Assembly (NCBI GenBank): GCA_013003325.1
Contig: JABDJU010000006.1
Span: 1-6,453 of the forward strand
Direction of reading: 5' to 3'
Source: Acidimicrobiales bacterium
GTDB taxonomy: Bacteria > Actinomycetota > Acidimicrobiia > Acidimicrobiales > SZUA-35
Length of the DNA stretch: 6,453 nt
Shown: piece by piece, positions 1 through 6,453 of the stretch
Layout: every line of letters starts with the position of its first letter
How positions within the stretch are numbered: position 1 is the stretch's first letter
The notes under the pieces: model-generated
The model's database searches: none
What the model was told of the DNA's origin: nothing
What the model saw: the letters and a program-made list of their open reading frames with translations, nothing else
Translations under genes and position numbers: made by a program

Positions 1-419
1 CGGGAGCTCTCGTCGTGATGGACGAGACCACCGATGCCGTCCGCGCCTGCCTGCGCGTCGTGCGATTCTTCGCTCGCGAGAGCTGCGGCAAGTGTGCGCC
101 GTGCCGAGAGGGAACGTCGTGGGAGGAGAAGGTGCTCCAGCGCATCCTCGATGGTCACGGCCGCCCCGACGACATCGAGTTGCTCCTCGAGATCGGCGCC
201 AATATCAGTCCCGGTGACTACCCGGTGGCAGCCCACCTCGAAGCGGGGCTTGATCCGGTGCCATTCCCGCCCAAGCAGACCACCATCTGCCCGCTCGGTC
301 CCAGCTCGGTCGCTCCGATCACCAGCGCTATACGCCGTTTCCGACACGAGTTCGAAGCCAAGATGCAGGCGGGTGCCGAATCCGAGGGTGAGCCCGTCGC
401 AGCCGGGAGTGCGCAGTGA
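1..419 (+). CDS. nuoF: NADH-quinone oxidoreductase subunit F (NuoF), C-terminal part, 5' end outside window
   Basis: NuoF is the NADH-oxidising subunit of complex I: it binds NADH and FMN and passes electrons to 4Fe-4S cluster N3 in the cytoplasmic arm. Only the last 138 or so residues are here; the reading frame is open to the left edge, so the FMN/NADH-binding part is upstream. The visible part opens with GALVVMDETT, typical of the family just before the cluster domain. The motif ESCGKCAPCREGT supplies three N3 ligands (Cys codons at 84, 93 and 102), and the fourth lies in TTICPLG (Cys codon at 288). Between NIS and that last Cys there are about 22 more residues than in the common NI-x-G-x-x-FC form of the family, as I remember it; see findings. 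The protein ends in a variable Ala/Glu-rich tail after the conserved RRFRHEFEAKM. The stop codon overlaps the nuoG start by 4 bases. The assignment is firm. Confidence 0.96.
   Translation, partial: GALVVMDETTDAVRACLRVVRFFARESCGKCAPCREGTSWEEKVLQRILDGHGRPDDIELLLEIGANISPGDYPVAAHLEAGLDPVPFPPKQTTICPLGPSSVAPITSAIRRFRHEFEAKMQAGAESEGEPVAAGSAQ
405..409 (+). promoter_or_regulatory. Ribosome binding site of nuoG
   Basis: GGGAG lies inside the end of nuoF, 6 bases before the GTG at 416. It supports GTG as the nuoG start, since no ATG is available between here and the conserved ferredoxin domain. Confidence 0.6.
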
Positions 420-2905
420 CCGCCACCGAAAATCCCGAGAGCGAATCGCCCGAAGTGGAGCCCGGCGTCCCGTTCACACTCAACGGCACCGAACTTCGCG
501 CCGACGAGGGCGAACTGCTGATCGCCGCCGCAGAACGGCACGGGGTGCACATACCTCACTTCTGCTATCACCCCCGCATGTCGTCGGTCGGCATGTGCAG
601 AATGTGCCTTGTCGAGGTCGACGGCGGGCGTGGTGCCTCCCTCCAGCCGGCGTGCATGTTGCCCGTGACCCCCAACATGGTGGTCAACACTGAGTCCGAG
701 CCAACGACCAAAGCCCAAGACGGCGTGCTCGAGCTGTTGCTGATCAACCACCCGCTCGATTGCCCCGTGTGCGACAAGGGCGGGGAGTGCCCGCTGCAAG
801 ACAACGCCTATGCGTTCGGTCCCGGCGAGTCGCGTTTTGTTGAAGAGAAACGCCACTTCGAGAAGCCCATCCCGATCAGTGATCTCGTCTACCTCGATCG
901 GGAACGGTGCATCCTCTGCGACCGCTGCACCCGATTCGCCGACGAGGTGGCCGGCGACCCGCTGATCCACTTCATCGACCGCGGTGCTCAGACCCAGGTG
1001 AACACCTTCCCCGAGCACGAGTTCTCCAGCTACTTCAGCGGCAACACGGTGCAGATCTGTCCGGTGGGTGCCCTCACCGCCCAGCCCTACCGTTTTGCGG
1101 CCCGACCCTGGGATCTGTCGGAGAACGAATCCACGTCGATGATCGACAGCACCGGCGCACGGGTGGCGCTGCACAGCAGCCAGAACCGCCTGGTTCGGAT
1201 CCAAGGGGTCGATTCCGACGCCACCAACTGGGGTTGGCTGAGCGACAAAGAACGTTTCGCCTACGAAGCCACCGATTCCAGCCAGCGGGTCACCGAACCC
1301 ATGGTGCGTGCCGACGGCGGTGAACTCGAAACGACCCGATGGAACAACGCCATCAAGCGCACGGTCGAGGCGCTGGCCGGTGCCTCGGATCCCCGCAAGA
1401 TCGGCGTGATCGGCGGGGCCCGTCTCACCCTGGAGAGCCAGTACGCATGGTCGAAGCTGTTGAAGGGCCTGGGGGCGGTCGACAACATCGATGCTCAGCT
1501 CGGCGACGGCCTGCCCGCCGATGTGGTGATGGGGCTCCCCAGGGCCACCATCGATCAGGCGTGTGCGGGCGCCGGAGTGGTCGTGCTGCTCGGGCCGGAC
1601 CTGAAGGAAGAACTCCCCACGCTCTATCTCCGGTTGCGCCATGCGGTGCAATTCGACGGTGTCTCGCTGATCGAGATGTCGCCCCGCCAGACCGCCTTCG
1701 GCGACTCGGTCGCCGCCCGGCTGAACCCGCGCCCAGGCGCCGCCGGTCAAATCGCGGCGGCGCTCGCCGACGGCATGGTCGGGACCAGCATGGGAGGCAT
1801 CCCCAGCCGGGAACTGACCGCCGCCCACGCGTTGCTGACCTCCGGTCGTCCCGTCACCGTCGTGGTGGGTCGCGGCAACCTCGCCGAATCGCCCGACGTA
1901 CTCGTCTCGGCCATCGCGTCGCTTCAGCGGCTCGTGCCCGACGCCAAGTTCCTCACCGCCCTGCGGCGGGGCAACGTCCACGGCGCCCTCGAAATGGGTC
2001 TGACCCCCGGTTATCTCCCCGGTGGTCAGGAACTGTCCGCCACCATCGATGGATGGGACATGGCGCCCCAGTCGACCGGCCTCGACACCGAAGGGATGCT
2101 CAGGGCGGCGGTCAACGGCTCGCTCGAAACCCTGGTGCTGCTCGGGGCCGATCCACTGCGCGACTTCCCCGACGCAGAGTTGGCGGCTGCGGCCTTCGAA
2201 CGGATCGGCACGCTGGTCTCGGTCGACACGTTCATGACCAGCAGCACCCAGCGGGCTGACGTGGTGCTGTCGGCGGCCATGTTCGGCGAGGTAGACGGCA
2301 CCTTTATGAACCTGGAGGGTCGCCTCTCTCCGGTTCGTGCCAAAGTCACTGCCCCCGGGCAGGCTCGCCCCGACTGGATGATCGCGGCCGAGATCGCGCA
2401 GGCGGCAGGGGGCGACCTGGGCTTCACCCAGCTGGGTCAGCTTCAGTCCGACATCGCCGCCTCGGTCCCCGGCTTCGAGTCGGTCGACTGGGAAACCGCC
2501 GGAGTGGTATCCGACGGACCGGTCGTGACGGCCGCTCGTCCATGGCGTCTGACGCTGGCCGAAACCGCGCCGATTCCACCCGCCGACGACTACGGTCTGC
2601 GGTTGGTGGTAGACCGCAAGCTCTGGGACAACGGCACCATGACCTCGTCATCTGCGTCGCTGCGGGGACTCGTCGGCGATGCCGTGCTCACCCTTTCGCC
2701 CACCGATCTTGAACGCATTGGGGCCACCTCCGGCGCAGAGGTGAAGCTCTCCACCTCCTCGGGTGCGAGCCGCACCGTCGTCGCCGAAGCCGACGCTCGG
2801 ATACCCGCCGGCGTGGCCCACCTGCCGTTCGCGCTCAACGGACTTCAAGCTCAGGAGCTCATCCGAGCCGGTGAGCCCGTGATCGATGTGAGAGTGCAGC
2901 CGTGA
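416..2905 (+). CDS. nuoG: NADH-quinone oxidoreductase subunit G (NuoG), lacking the N7 cluster ligands
   Basis: NuoG is the large Fe-S subunit of the peripheral arm of complex I and relays electrons from NuoF towards NuoI. It has 829 residues, within the usual range. After an acidic N-terminal stretch (about 20 residues) comes a 2Fe-2S ferredoxin domain (about 18-95) with N1b ligands C50, C61, C64 and C80. Next is the His-Cys box NHPLDCPVCDKGGEC, giving N5 ligands H112, C116, C119 and C125. N4 ligands are C165, C168, C171 and C215 (RCILCDRC and QICPVGA). Residues about 230-690 form a degenerate molybdopterin-oxidoreductase domain (for example ADVVLSAAMFGEVDGTFMNLEGR). Residues about 705-829 resemble the C-terminal dinucleotide-binding domain of that superfamily. 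Of 12 cysteines, 11 are accounted for as ligands and the other is C383. The extra cluster N7 seen in many bacterial NuoG proteins has no ligands here. The start is GTG, overlapping the nuoF stop by 4 bases. Confidence 0.97.
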   Translation: MTATENPESESPEVEPGVPFTLNGTELRADEGELLIAAAERHGVHIPHFCYHPRMSSVGMCRMCLVEVDGGRGASLQPACMLPVTPNMVVNTESEPTTKAQDGVLELLLINHPLDCPVCDKGGECPLQDNAYAFGPGESRFVEEKRHFEKPIPISDLVYLDRERCILCDRCTRFADEVAGDPLIHFIDRGAQTQVNTFPEHEFSSYFSGNTVQICPVGALTAQPYRFAARPWDLSENESTSMIDSTGARVALHSSQNRLVRIQGVDSDATNWGWLSDKERFAYEATDSSQRVTEPMVRADGGELETTRWNNAIKRTVEALAGASDPRKIGVIGGARLTLESQYAWSKLLKGLGAVDNIDAQLGDGLPADVVMGLPRATIDQACAGAGVVVLLGPDLKEELPTLYLRLRHAVQFDGVSLIEMSPRQTAFGDSVAARLNPRPGAAGQIAAALADGMVGTSMGGIPSRELTAAHALLTSGRPVTVVVGRGNLAESPDVLVSAIASLQRLVPDAKFLTALRRGNVHGALEMGLTPGYLPGGQELSATIDGWDMAPQSTGLDTEGMLRAAVNGSLETLVLLGADPLRDFPDAELAAAAFERIGTLVSVDTFMTSSTQRADVVLSAAMFGEVDGTFMNLEGRLSPVRAKVTAPGQARPDWMIAAEIAQAAGGDLGFTQLGQLQSDIAASVPGFESVDWETAGVVSDGPVVTAARPWRLTLAETAPIPPADDYGLRLVVDRKLWDNGTMTSSSASLRGLVGDAVLTLSPTDLERIGATSGAEVKLSTSSGASRTVVAEADARIPAGVAHLPFALNGLQAQELIRAGEPVIDVRVQP

Positions 2906-4185
2906 ACCTGTCCGCATTCCAGACCGCCGTCGAATCGGGGCAGCCATACCTGGCCGATGGTGTCGACACTGGCGACATCATCTTGGCGGTCGTCAAGGCC
3001 GTGATCGCACTGGTCCTTTGCCTGGTGGCCACGATGCTCATGGTGTGGTTCGAACGCAAGGTCGTGAGTCGGCTTCAGAACCGCATCGGGCCAAACGTGG
3101 CCGGTCCCTTCGGACTTCTGCAGACGCTGGCCGATGGGATCAAGGCGTTTTTCAAAGAGGACAACATCCCCGAGAATGCCGACAAGTTCGTTTTCCGGCT
3201 TGCGCCCTACCTGTCGCTGCTTCCGGCCTTTCTCACCTTCACTCTCATCCCACTGGGCGGCGACTTCAACGACGGCAAGAACTGGTCCGTCGAGATCTTT
3301 GGCCGTGAGACGTTTCTCCAAGTCGCCGATGTGCCGGTAGGGGTCTTGTTCTTCCTCGCCATGAGCTCGCTCGGCATCTACGGCATCATGCTGGCCGGAT
3401 GGTCGTCGGGTTCGAAGTACCCGCTGCTCGGATCGGTCCGAGCCTCGGCCCAGGCCATCAGCTACGAAGCCGCCCTCGGCCTAGCGTTGGCGTCGGTCAT
3501 CCTCGTGACCGGTGGCCTGAGCATGAACGAGATCGTGCAAACCCAAGCTGGGGCTGGATTCGGCGGCATCATCCCGAACTTCAACATCATCGTCACCGGC
3601 TTCATCCCCTTCGCCGTGTTCATCATCGCCGGGACCGCCGAACTCAACCGACCACCGTTCGATTTGGTCGAGGCCGAACAGGAGCTGGTCGGAGGCTTCC
3701 ACACTGAGTACTCAGGTATTCGGTTTGCCCTGTTCTTCCTGAGCGAATTCATGAACACGGTGACGATGGCGGCGATCGTCGTGACCCTGTTCCTCGGCGG
3801 CCCGGCCGGCCCGGCCTTTCTTGGCGAGTCGCTCGGCTGGTTCACCGGTTTCATCTGGTTCTTTGTCAAGCTGCTCCTCTTCCTCTTCATGTTCGTCTGG
3901 TTCCGGGCCACCCTGCCCCGCTTCCGATATGACCAGCTGATGGATCTCGGATGGAAATTTCTGATCCCGCTATCCCTCGGATGGTTGCTGGTGCTGGCCG
4001 GAATTCGCGTCGCCCGCAACGGCGATCTCAACGTCCTCGACAACGCCCAGGCCGACACGATCCTGGTGATCACGGTGGCGTTCGCCATCTTGCTGATCGG
4101 CATGGCGGTGCTGCGCGGAGCCATGAACAACGCCCGCCGCGAGCGCCTGCTCGACGCTGGCCTCGATCCGGCGGAGGTGCGCTGA
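2902..4185 (+). CDS. nuoH: NADH-quinone oxidoreductase subunit H (NuoH)
   Basis: NuoH is the membrane subunit at the junction of the two arms of complex I. It forms much of the quinone chamber and the start of the proton path. The protein has 427 residues and about nine hydrophobic segments (roughly 25-50, 97-117, 144-165, 186-205, 227-245, 273-297, 310-334, 352-370, 385-404). Family motifs are intact: WFERKVVSRLQNRIGPN (49-65), GPFGLLQTLADGIKAFFKED (68-87), GSKYPLLGSVRASAQAISYE (170-189), the acidic loop AELNRPPFDLVEAEQELVGG (246-265) and RATLPRFRYDQLMDLGWK (335-352). The charged loops facing NuoI and the quinone site are therefore present. The GTG start overlaps the nuoG stop by 4 bases. 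The upstream ribosome site is weak (GAGAG near 2890-2894), so translation may depend on ribosomes finishing nuoG. The next in-frame Met is residue 45, inside the first membrane segment, so a later start is unlikely. Confidence 0.97.
   Translation: MNLSAFQTAVESGQPYLADGVDTGDIILAVVKAVIALVLCLVATMLMVWFERKVVSRLQNRIGPNVAGPFGLLQTLADGIKAFFKEDNIPENADKFVFRLAPYLSLLPAFLTFTLIPLGGDFNDGKNWSVEIFGRETFLQVADVPVGVLFFLAMSSLGIYGIMLAGWSSGSKYPLLGSVRASAQAISYEAALGLALASVILVTGGLSMNEIVQTQAGAGFGGIIPNFNIIVTGFIPFAVFIIAGTAELNRPPFDLVEAEQELVGGFHTEYSGIRFALFFLSEFMNTVTMAAIVVTLFLGGPAGPAFLGESLGWFTGFIWFFVKLLLFLFMFVWFRATLPRFRYDQLMDLGWKFLIPLSLGWLLVLAGIRVARNGDLNVLDNAQADTILVITVAFAILLIGMAVLRGAMNNARRERLLDAGLDPAEVR
4173..4177 (+). promoter_or_regulatory. 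Ribosome binding site of nuoI
   Basis: GGAGG lies 7 bases before the ATG at 4185, inside the last codons of nuoH. It fixes the nuoI start at 4185 and argues against an in-frame ATG further upstream at 3951. Confidence 0.75.
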
Positions 4186-4874
4186 TGGGGTACTTCGAAG
4201 GATTCGCCGTCACGCTGGCAAAGTGGGGCGAAGGCGTCACCACGCGTGAGTACCGGGGTGGGCGCAAGAACCGCAAGGGGGAGATCTCCAACAAGGATCA
4301 GAAGGCCCCCAAGCCCGAGCGAGCCCACGGGCGTCACGTGCTCAACCGATACGAAGACGGCATGGAAAAGTGCATCGGCTGTGAGCTGTGCGCCGGCGTG
4401 TGCCCGGCCCAGTGCATCTACGTTCGCGGCAAAGACAACCCCGATGATGATCCGAAGAGTCCGGGCGAGCGCTACGGCTATGTCTACGAGATCAACTATC
4501 TGCGATGCATCCACTGCGACCTGTGCGTCGAAGCGTGCCCCACCGAAGCGATCACAGAGTCGAAGCTGTTCGAGTTCTCCTTCACCAACCGGTCCGACGC
4601 CATCTACACCAAGGACGAACTCCTGGTCGACGACGCCGGCATGCCCCAGAAGCTTCCTTGGGAAGACTGGCGGCCCGGAGAAGACCTCCAGACCTCGGGC
4701 TGGATGAGAGCCACCTCACCCTCCGGTAAGGCCAGCTACCTCGGGACCGGCTGGAGCGGCGAGCTGGGCTACGGCGTCCGCTTCGGCGACCTTCCCCAAG
4801 ACGAAAAGGACGCCAGCACTGCGCCTGACCCCGGGGCCGAAGACCACGATGACCACGACGGAGGGCATCACTGA
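4185..4874 (+). CDS. nuoI: NADH-quinone oxidoreductase subunit I (NuoI), 2x[4Fe-4S]
   Basis: NuoI is the ferredoxin-like subunit that carries clusters N6a and N6b and passes electrons to N2 in NuoB, next to the quinone site. The protein has 229 residues. An amphipathic N-terminus (GYFEGFAVTLAKWGEG) is followed by a Lys/Arg-rich linker (about 24-46), then HGRHVLNRYEDGMEKC. The two cluster motifs are C63-IG-C66-EL-C69-AGV-C73-P and C108-IH-C111-DL-C114-VEA-C118-P. In such paired ferredoxin folds the first three Cys of one motif and the last of the other bind each cluster. GERYGYVYEINYLRC before the second motif is typical of the family. The region after about residue 135 is longer than in short NuoI proteins and ends in EDHDDHDGGHH. 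The frame stays open upstream into nuoH, but family alignment and the GGAGG at 4173-4177 support the ATG at 4185, which overlaps the nuoH stop by 1 base (TGATG). Confidence 0.96.
   Translation: MGYFEGFAVTLAKWGEGVTTREYRGGRKNRKGEISNKDQKAPKPERAHGRHVLNRYEDGMEKCIGCELCAGVCPAQCIYVRGKDNPDDDPKSPGERYGYVYEINYLRCIHCDLCVEACPTEAITESKLFEFSFTNRSDAIYTKDELLVDDAGMPQKLPWEDWRPGEDLQTSGWMRATSPSGKASYLGTGWSGELGYGVRFGDLPQDEKDASTAPDPGAEDHDDHDGGHH
4860..4865 (+). promoter_or_regulatory. Ribosome binding site of nuoJ
   Basis: GGAGGG sits 8 bases before the ATG at 4874. The same bases encode part of the Gly-Gly in the NuoI tail, so the end of nuoI is constrained both as protein and as ribosome site. Confidence 0.7.
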
Positions 4875-5452
4875 TGGTCGACGTCGTCTCGTTCCTCATC
4901 GCCGCCGCCATCGTGCTCGGTGGCGCACTCGGCGTCGTCGGATTCTCCAACCCGGTGCATGCCGCCCTCAGCCTGATCGCCTCGTTCTTCGGCGTGGCAG
5001 TGGTCTTCATCATTCAGGAGGCCCACTTCTTGGCTCTGGTCCAGGTGGTGGTCTACGCCGGCGCCATCGTGGTGCTGTTCCTCTTTGTCATCATGCTCCT
5101 AGGTGTCGACACTGCGACCGATCTGCGCACAGAACCCCTCGTGGGTCAGCGCGCCCTTGGTCTCACCTTCGGAGCCATCCTGCTCACCCTCATCCTCGGC
5201 GGTCTCTTCCTCTCCGGCCCGGGTGACGAACGTGGCGCGGTTGCGCTCACTGGCCAGCAGAGCGTGGTCCAACCGGTCGACGATCGCAGTCAGATCGAAC
5301 AGCTCGGCGAGGATCTCTTCACCCGCAACATCCTCGCGTTCCAGGCCACTGCGCTGCTGCTCACCATCGCCACCGTCGGTGCGGTCGTGCTGGTGCGAAA
5401 CGAGGGCGGCGAGGACCTCGTGATCGACGAACCCGGATCGGCGGCGGACTGA
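4874..5452 (+). CDS. nuoJ: NADH-quinone oxidoreductase subunit J (NuoJ)
   Basis: NuoJ is a membrane subunit of complex I lying between NuoH and NuoK; its third helix is implicated in coupling quinone chemistry to proton pumping. The protein has 192 residues and five hydrophobic segments (about 3-23, 28-47, 52-78, 94-115, 150-174). The diagnostic segment is VQVVVYAGAIVVLFLFVIMLL (residues 56-76), the conserved third helix with the Tyr-Ala-Gly turn where a pi-bulge occurs in known structures. SNPVHAALSLI (25-35) is also typical. A hydrophilic loop with several acidic residues (about 116-149) separates the last two helices, and the C-terminus is acidic and soluble. The start overlaps the nuoI stop by 1 base and has a good ribosome site. 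Confidence 0.96.
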   Translation: MVDVVSFLIAAAIVLGGALGVVGFSNPVHAALSLIASFFGVAVVFIIQEAHFLALVQVVVYAGAIVVLFLFVIMLLGVDTATDLRTEPLVGQRALGLTFGAILLTLILGGLFLSGPGDERGAVALTGQQSVVQPVDDRSQIEQLGEDLFTRNILAFQATALLLTIATVGAVVLVRNEGGEDLVIDEPGSAAD

Positions 5453-5757
5453 TGGAGCTCACCGAGTCGTGGTTCCTCGTCCTCAGCGCCCTGCTGTTCA
5501 CTATCGGTGCCACCGGGCTTCTCATCCGCCGCAACCCGCTCGTGATGTTCATGTGCGTCGAGCTCATGCTCAACGCTGTCAACATCACCTTCGTCACCTT
5601 CTCCAACAGTCTCCGAGACCTCTCGGGCCAAACGGCGGTGTTTTTCGTGCTCGTCGTCGCCGCCGCCGAGGTCGTGATCGGGCTGTCGATTGTGGTCGCG
5701 GTGATGCGCCGTGACCCCGAAGCCACCGCCGACGACATCGCGACGTTGAGGGGATAA
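5452..5757 (+). CDS. nuoK: NADH-quinone oxidoreductase subunit K (NuoK)
   Basis: NuoK is a small membrane subunit of complex I, related to MrpC of Na+/H+ antiporters, and contributes to a proton channel. The protein has 101 residues, the standard size, with three membrane segments (about 5-24, 30-51, 60-85). The two buried glutamates of the family are present: E37 in MCVELMLNAVN and E73 in VAAAEVVIGLSI, matching E36 and E72 of the E. coli protein. Other typical features are GLLIRRNPLVMFM at the end of helix 1 and FFVLVVAAAEVVIGL in helix 3. The start overlaps the nuoJ stop by 1 base. No strong ribosome site is visible upstream, only a GGCGGCGG run, so translation is probably coupled to nuoJ. 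Confidence 0.97.
   Translation: MELTESWFLVLSALLFTIGATGLLIRRNPLVMFMCVELMLNAVNITFVTFSNSLRDLSGQTAVFFVLVVAAAEVVIGLSIVVAVMRRDPEATADDIATLRG
5748..5753 (+). promoter_or_regulatory. Ribosome binding site of nuoL
   Basis: GAGGGG lies 6 bases before the GTG at 5760, overlapping the last codons of nuoK. It decides the nuoL start: the first in-frame ATG (5874) would remove the whole first membrane helix. Confidence 0.7.
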
Positions 5758-5759
5758 CC

Positions 5760-6453
5760 GTGCTCGAACTGGCCTGGCTCATCCCCGCCGCCCCGCTCAT
5801 CGGGTTCGCACTCATCCTGGTGTTCGGCCGGCTACTGGGCGAACCCCTGGCTGGCTGGCTCGGGTTCGGAGCCATGGGCGTCAGCTTCCTGGCCACCGTT
5901 ACCGTGTTCGCCGGTCTCGTGGCCGAGGACCACGGCGAACGGTTCTTCATCCAGACCCTGTTCGAGTGGGTGCCAGCCGGCGCCTTCACCGTCGATGCCG
6001 GCCTACTCGTCGACCCGCTGTCGATCACGATGTGCCTGTTCATCACCGGTGTCGGCGCCCTGATCCATCTCTACTCGATCGGGTACATGCACGGCGATCC
6101 GAACTTCTCCAAGTTCTTCGTGTACCTCAACCTGTTCGCCGCCGCCATGCTGGTGCTGGTGCTCGGCGACAACATGCTGATGACGTTCCTCGGTTGGGAG
6201 GGCGTCGGGGCATGTTCGTACTTCCTGATCTCGTTCTGGTTCACCGACTCGGCCAATGCGTCGGCCGGCAAGAAGGCGTTTGTCACCAACCGGATCGGCG
6301 ATTTCGGGTTCATGCTCGCCATGTTCCTGGTGTTCGCCACCATCGGGTCGATCGATTACGCCGAGATCCTCTCCTCGGCCCCCGGCATGGCAGCGGGAAC
6401 TGCGACAGCGGTGGTGGTTCTGCTCCTCGTCGCCGCCGCCGGCAAGTCGGCCC
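5760..6453 (+). CDS. nuoL: NADH-quinone oxidoreductase subunit L (NuoL), N-terminal part, 3' end outside window
   Basis: NuoL is the distal antiporter-like proton-pump subunit of complex I, related to MrpA/MrpD. The first 231 codons are present and the frame is open at the right edge. Hydrophobic segments lie at about 3-25, 31-53, 86-110, 118-136, 138-160, 177-197 and 211-231. Family motifs are FEWVPAGAFTVDAGLLVDPLS (68-88), the substrate-side IGYMHGDPNFSKFFVYLNLF (107-126) and GWEGVGACSYFLISFW (145-160). The channel glutamate is E147 in helix 5, equivalent to E144 of E. coli, and the lysine K229 in AAAGKSA at the very end of the window corresponds to K229 of E. coli. AGKKAFVTNRIGDFGF (169-184) is also characteristic. 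The start is GTG, 2 bases after the nuoK stop. The gene order K-L is the usual one; nuoM and nuoN would be expected next, outside the window. Confidence 0.96.
   Translation, partial: MLELAWLIPAAPLIGFALILVFGRLLGEPLAGWLGFGAMGVSFLATVTVFAGLVAEDHGERFFIQTLFEWVPAGAFTVDAGLLVDPLSITMCLFITGVGALIHLYSIGYMHGDPNFSKFFVYLNLFAAAMLVLVLGDNMLMTFLGWEGVGACSYFLISFWFTDSANASAGKKAFVTNRIGDFGFMLAMFLVFATIGSIDYAEILSSAPGMAAGTATAVVVLLLVAAAGKSA

Noticed and set aside
218..1981. 587-codon open frame on the minus strand opposite nuoF/nuoG
   Set aside because: It lies wholly opposite strongly conserved nuoF and nuoG, and its translation shows no recognisable family. In GC-rich genes the reverse frame in codon register often lacks stops, so this is a shadow.
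1115..2485. NuoG middle region as a formate dehydrogenase or other molybdenum enzyme
   Set aside because: The domain is related in fold, but it has no N-terminal Fe-S or catalytic Cys/Ser-Mo motif that I can support, and the three NuoG clusters and operon context fit complex I.
3799..3816. GC-rich repeat GGCCCGGCCGGCCCGGCC followed by a short T run, resembling a terminator hairpin
   Set aside because: It is inside nuoH and encodes a Gly/Pro/Ala loop between membrane segments. The T run is short and interrupted, and termination here would cut the operon.
3951..4184. In-frame extension of nuoI to an ATG at 3951
   Set aside because: The extension would be Arg/Pro-rich, overlap nuoH by more than 230 bases and match no NuoI feature. 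The ATG at 4185 has GGAGG upstream and gives a normal N-terminus.
3462..4514. 350-codon open frame on the minus strand opposite nuoH/nuoI
   Set aside because: Opposite two well-supported genes, with low-complexity Arg/Ser/Pro-rich translation in the part facing nuoH. A GC-driven shadow.
1..6453. A novel accessory or defence system hidden in the window
   Set aside because: All sequence is taken up by seven conserved complex I genes with no spare intergenic space, repeats or composition shift.

Overview
This window is an internal stretch of a nuo operon, which encodes the proton-pumping NADH:quinone oxidoreductase (respiratory complex I, type I NADH dehydrogenase). All genes lie on the + strand in the order nuoF (3' part), nuoG, nuoH, nuoI, nuoJ, nuoK, nuoL (5' part). 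Essentially every base is coding: the largest gap between genes is 2 bases, and there is no RNA gene, mobile element, CRISPR array, promoter or terminator that I can support.

Layout: the C-terminal end of NuoF carries the ligands of Fe-S cluster N3 (1-419). NuoG (416-2905) carries clusters N1b, N5 and N4 and a degenerate molybdopterin-oxidoreductase-like domain. NuoH (2902-4185) is the membrane subunit at the quinone site. NuoI (4185-4874) carries clusters N6a and N6b. NuoJ (4874-5452) and NuoK (5452-5757) are small membrane subunits. NuoL (from 5760) is the distal antiporter-like proton-pump subunit and runs off the window. Electrons from NADH pass NuoF (FMN, N3), then NuoG (N1b, N4, N5), then NuoI (N6a, N6b), and on to quinone near NuoH. 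The coupled conformational and electrostatic change runs through H, J and K to the pump subunits, including L. Adjacent stop and start codons overlap by 4 bases (F/G, G/H) or 1 base (H/I, I/J, J/K), so translation is probably coupled along one polycistronic message.

The DNA is GC-rich, with GTG starts for three of the six visible start codons. Together with the gene order and the sequence style of NuoG and NuoI, this suggests an actinobacterium, perhaps of the Acidimicrobiia type. That placement is an inference and could not be checked here.

I see no undescribed system. The points worth a second look are variations on complex I: NuoG has lost all cysteines of the N7 cluster; NuoF has an insertion of about 22 residues in the loop before the last N3 cysteine; and NuoI ends in a His/Asp-rich tail and has a basic linker before its first cluster.
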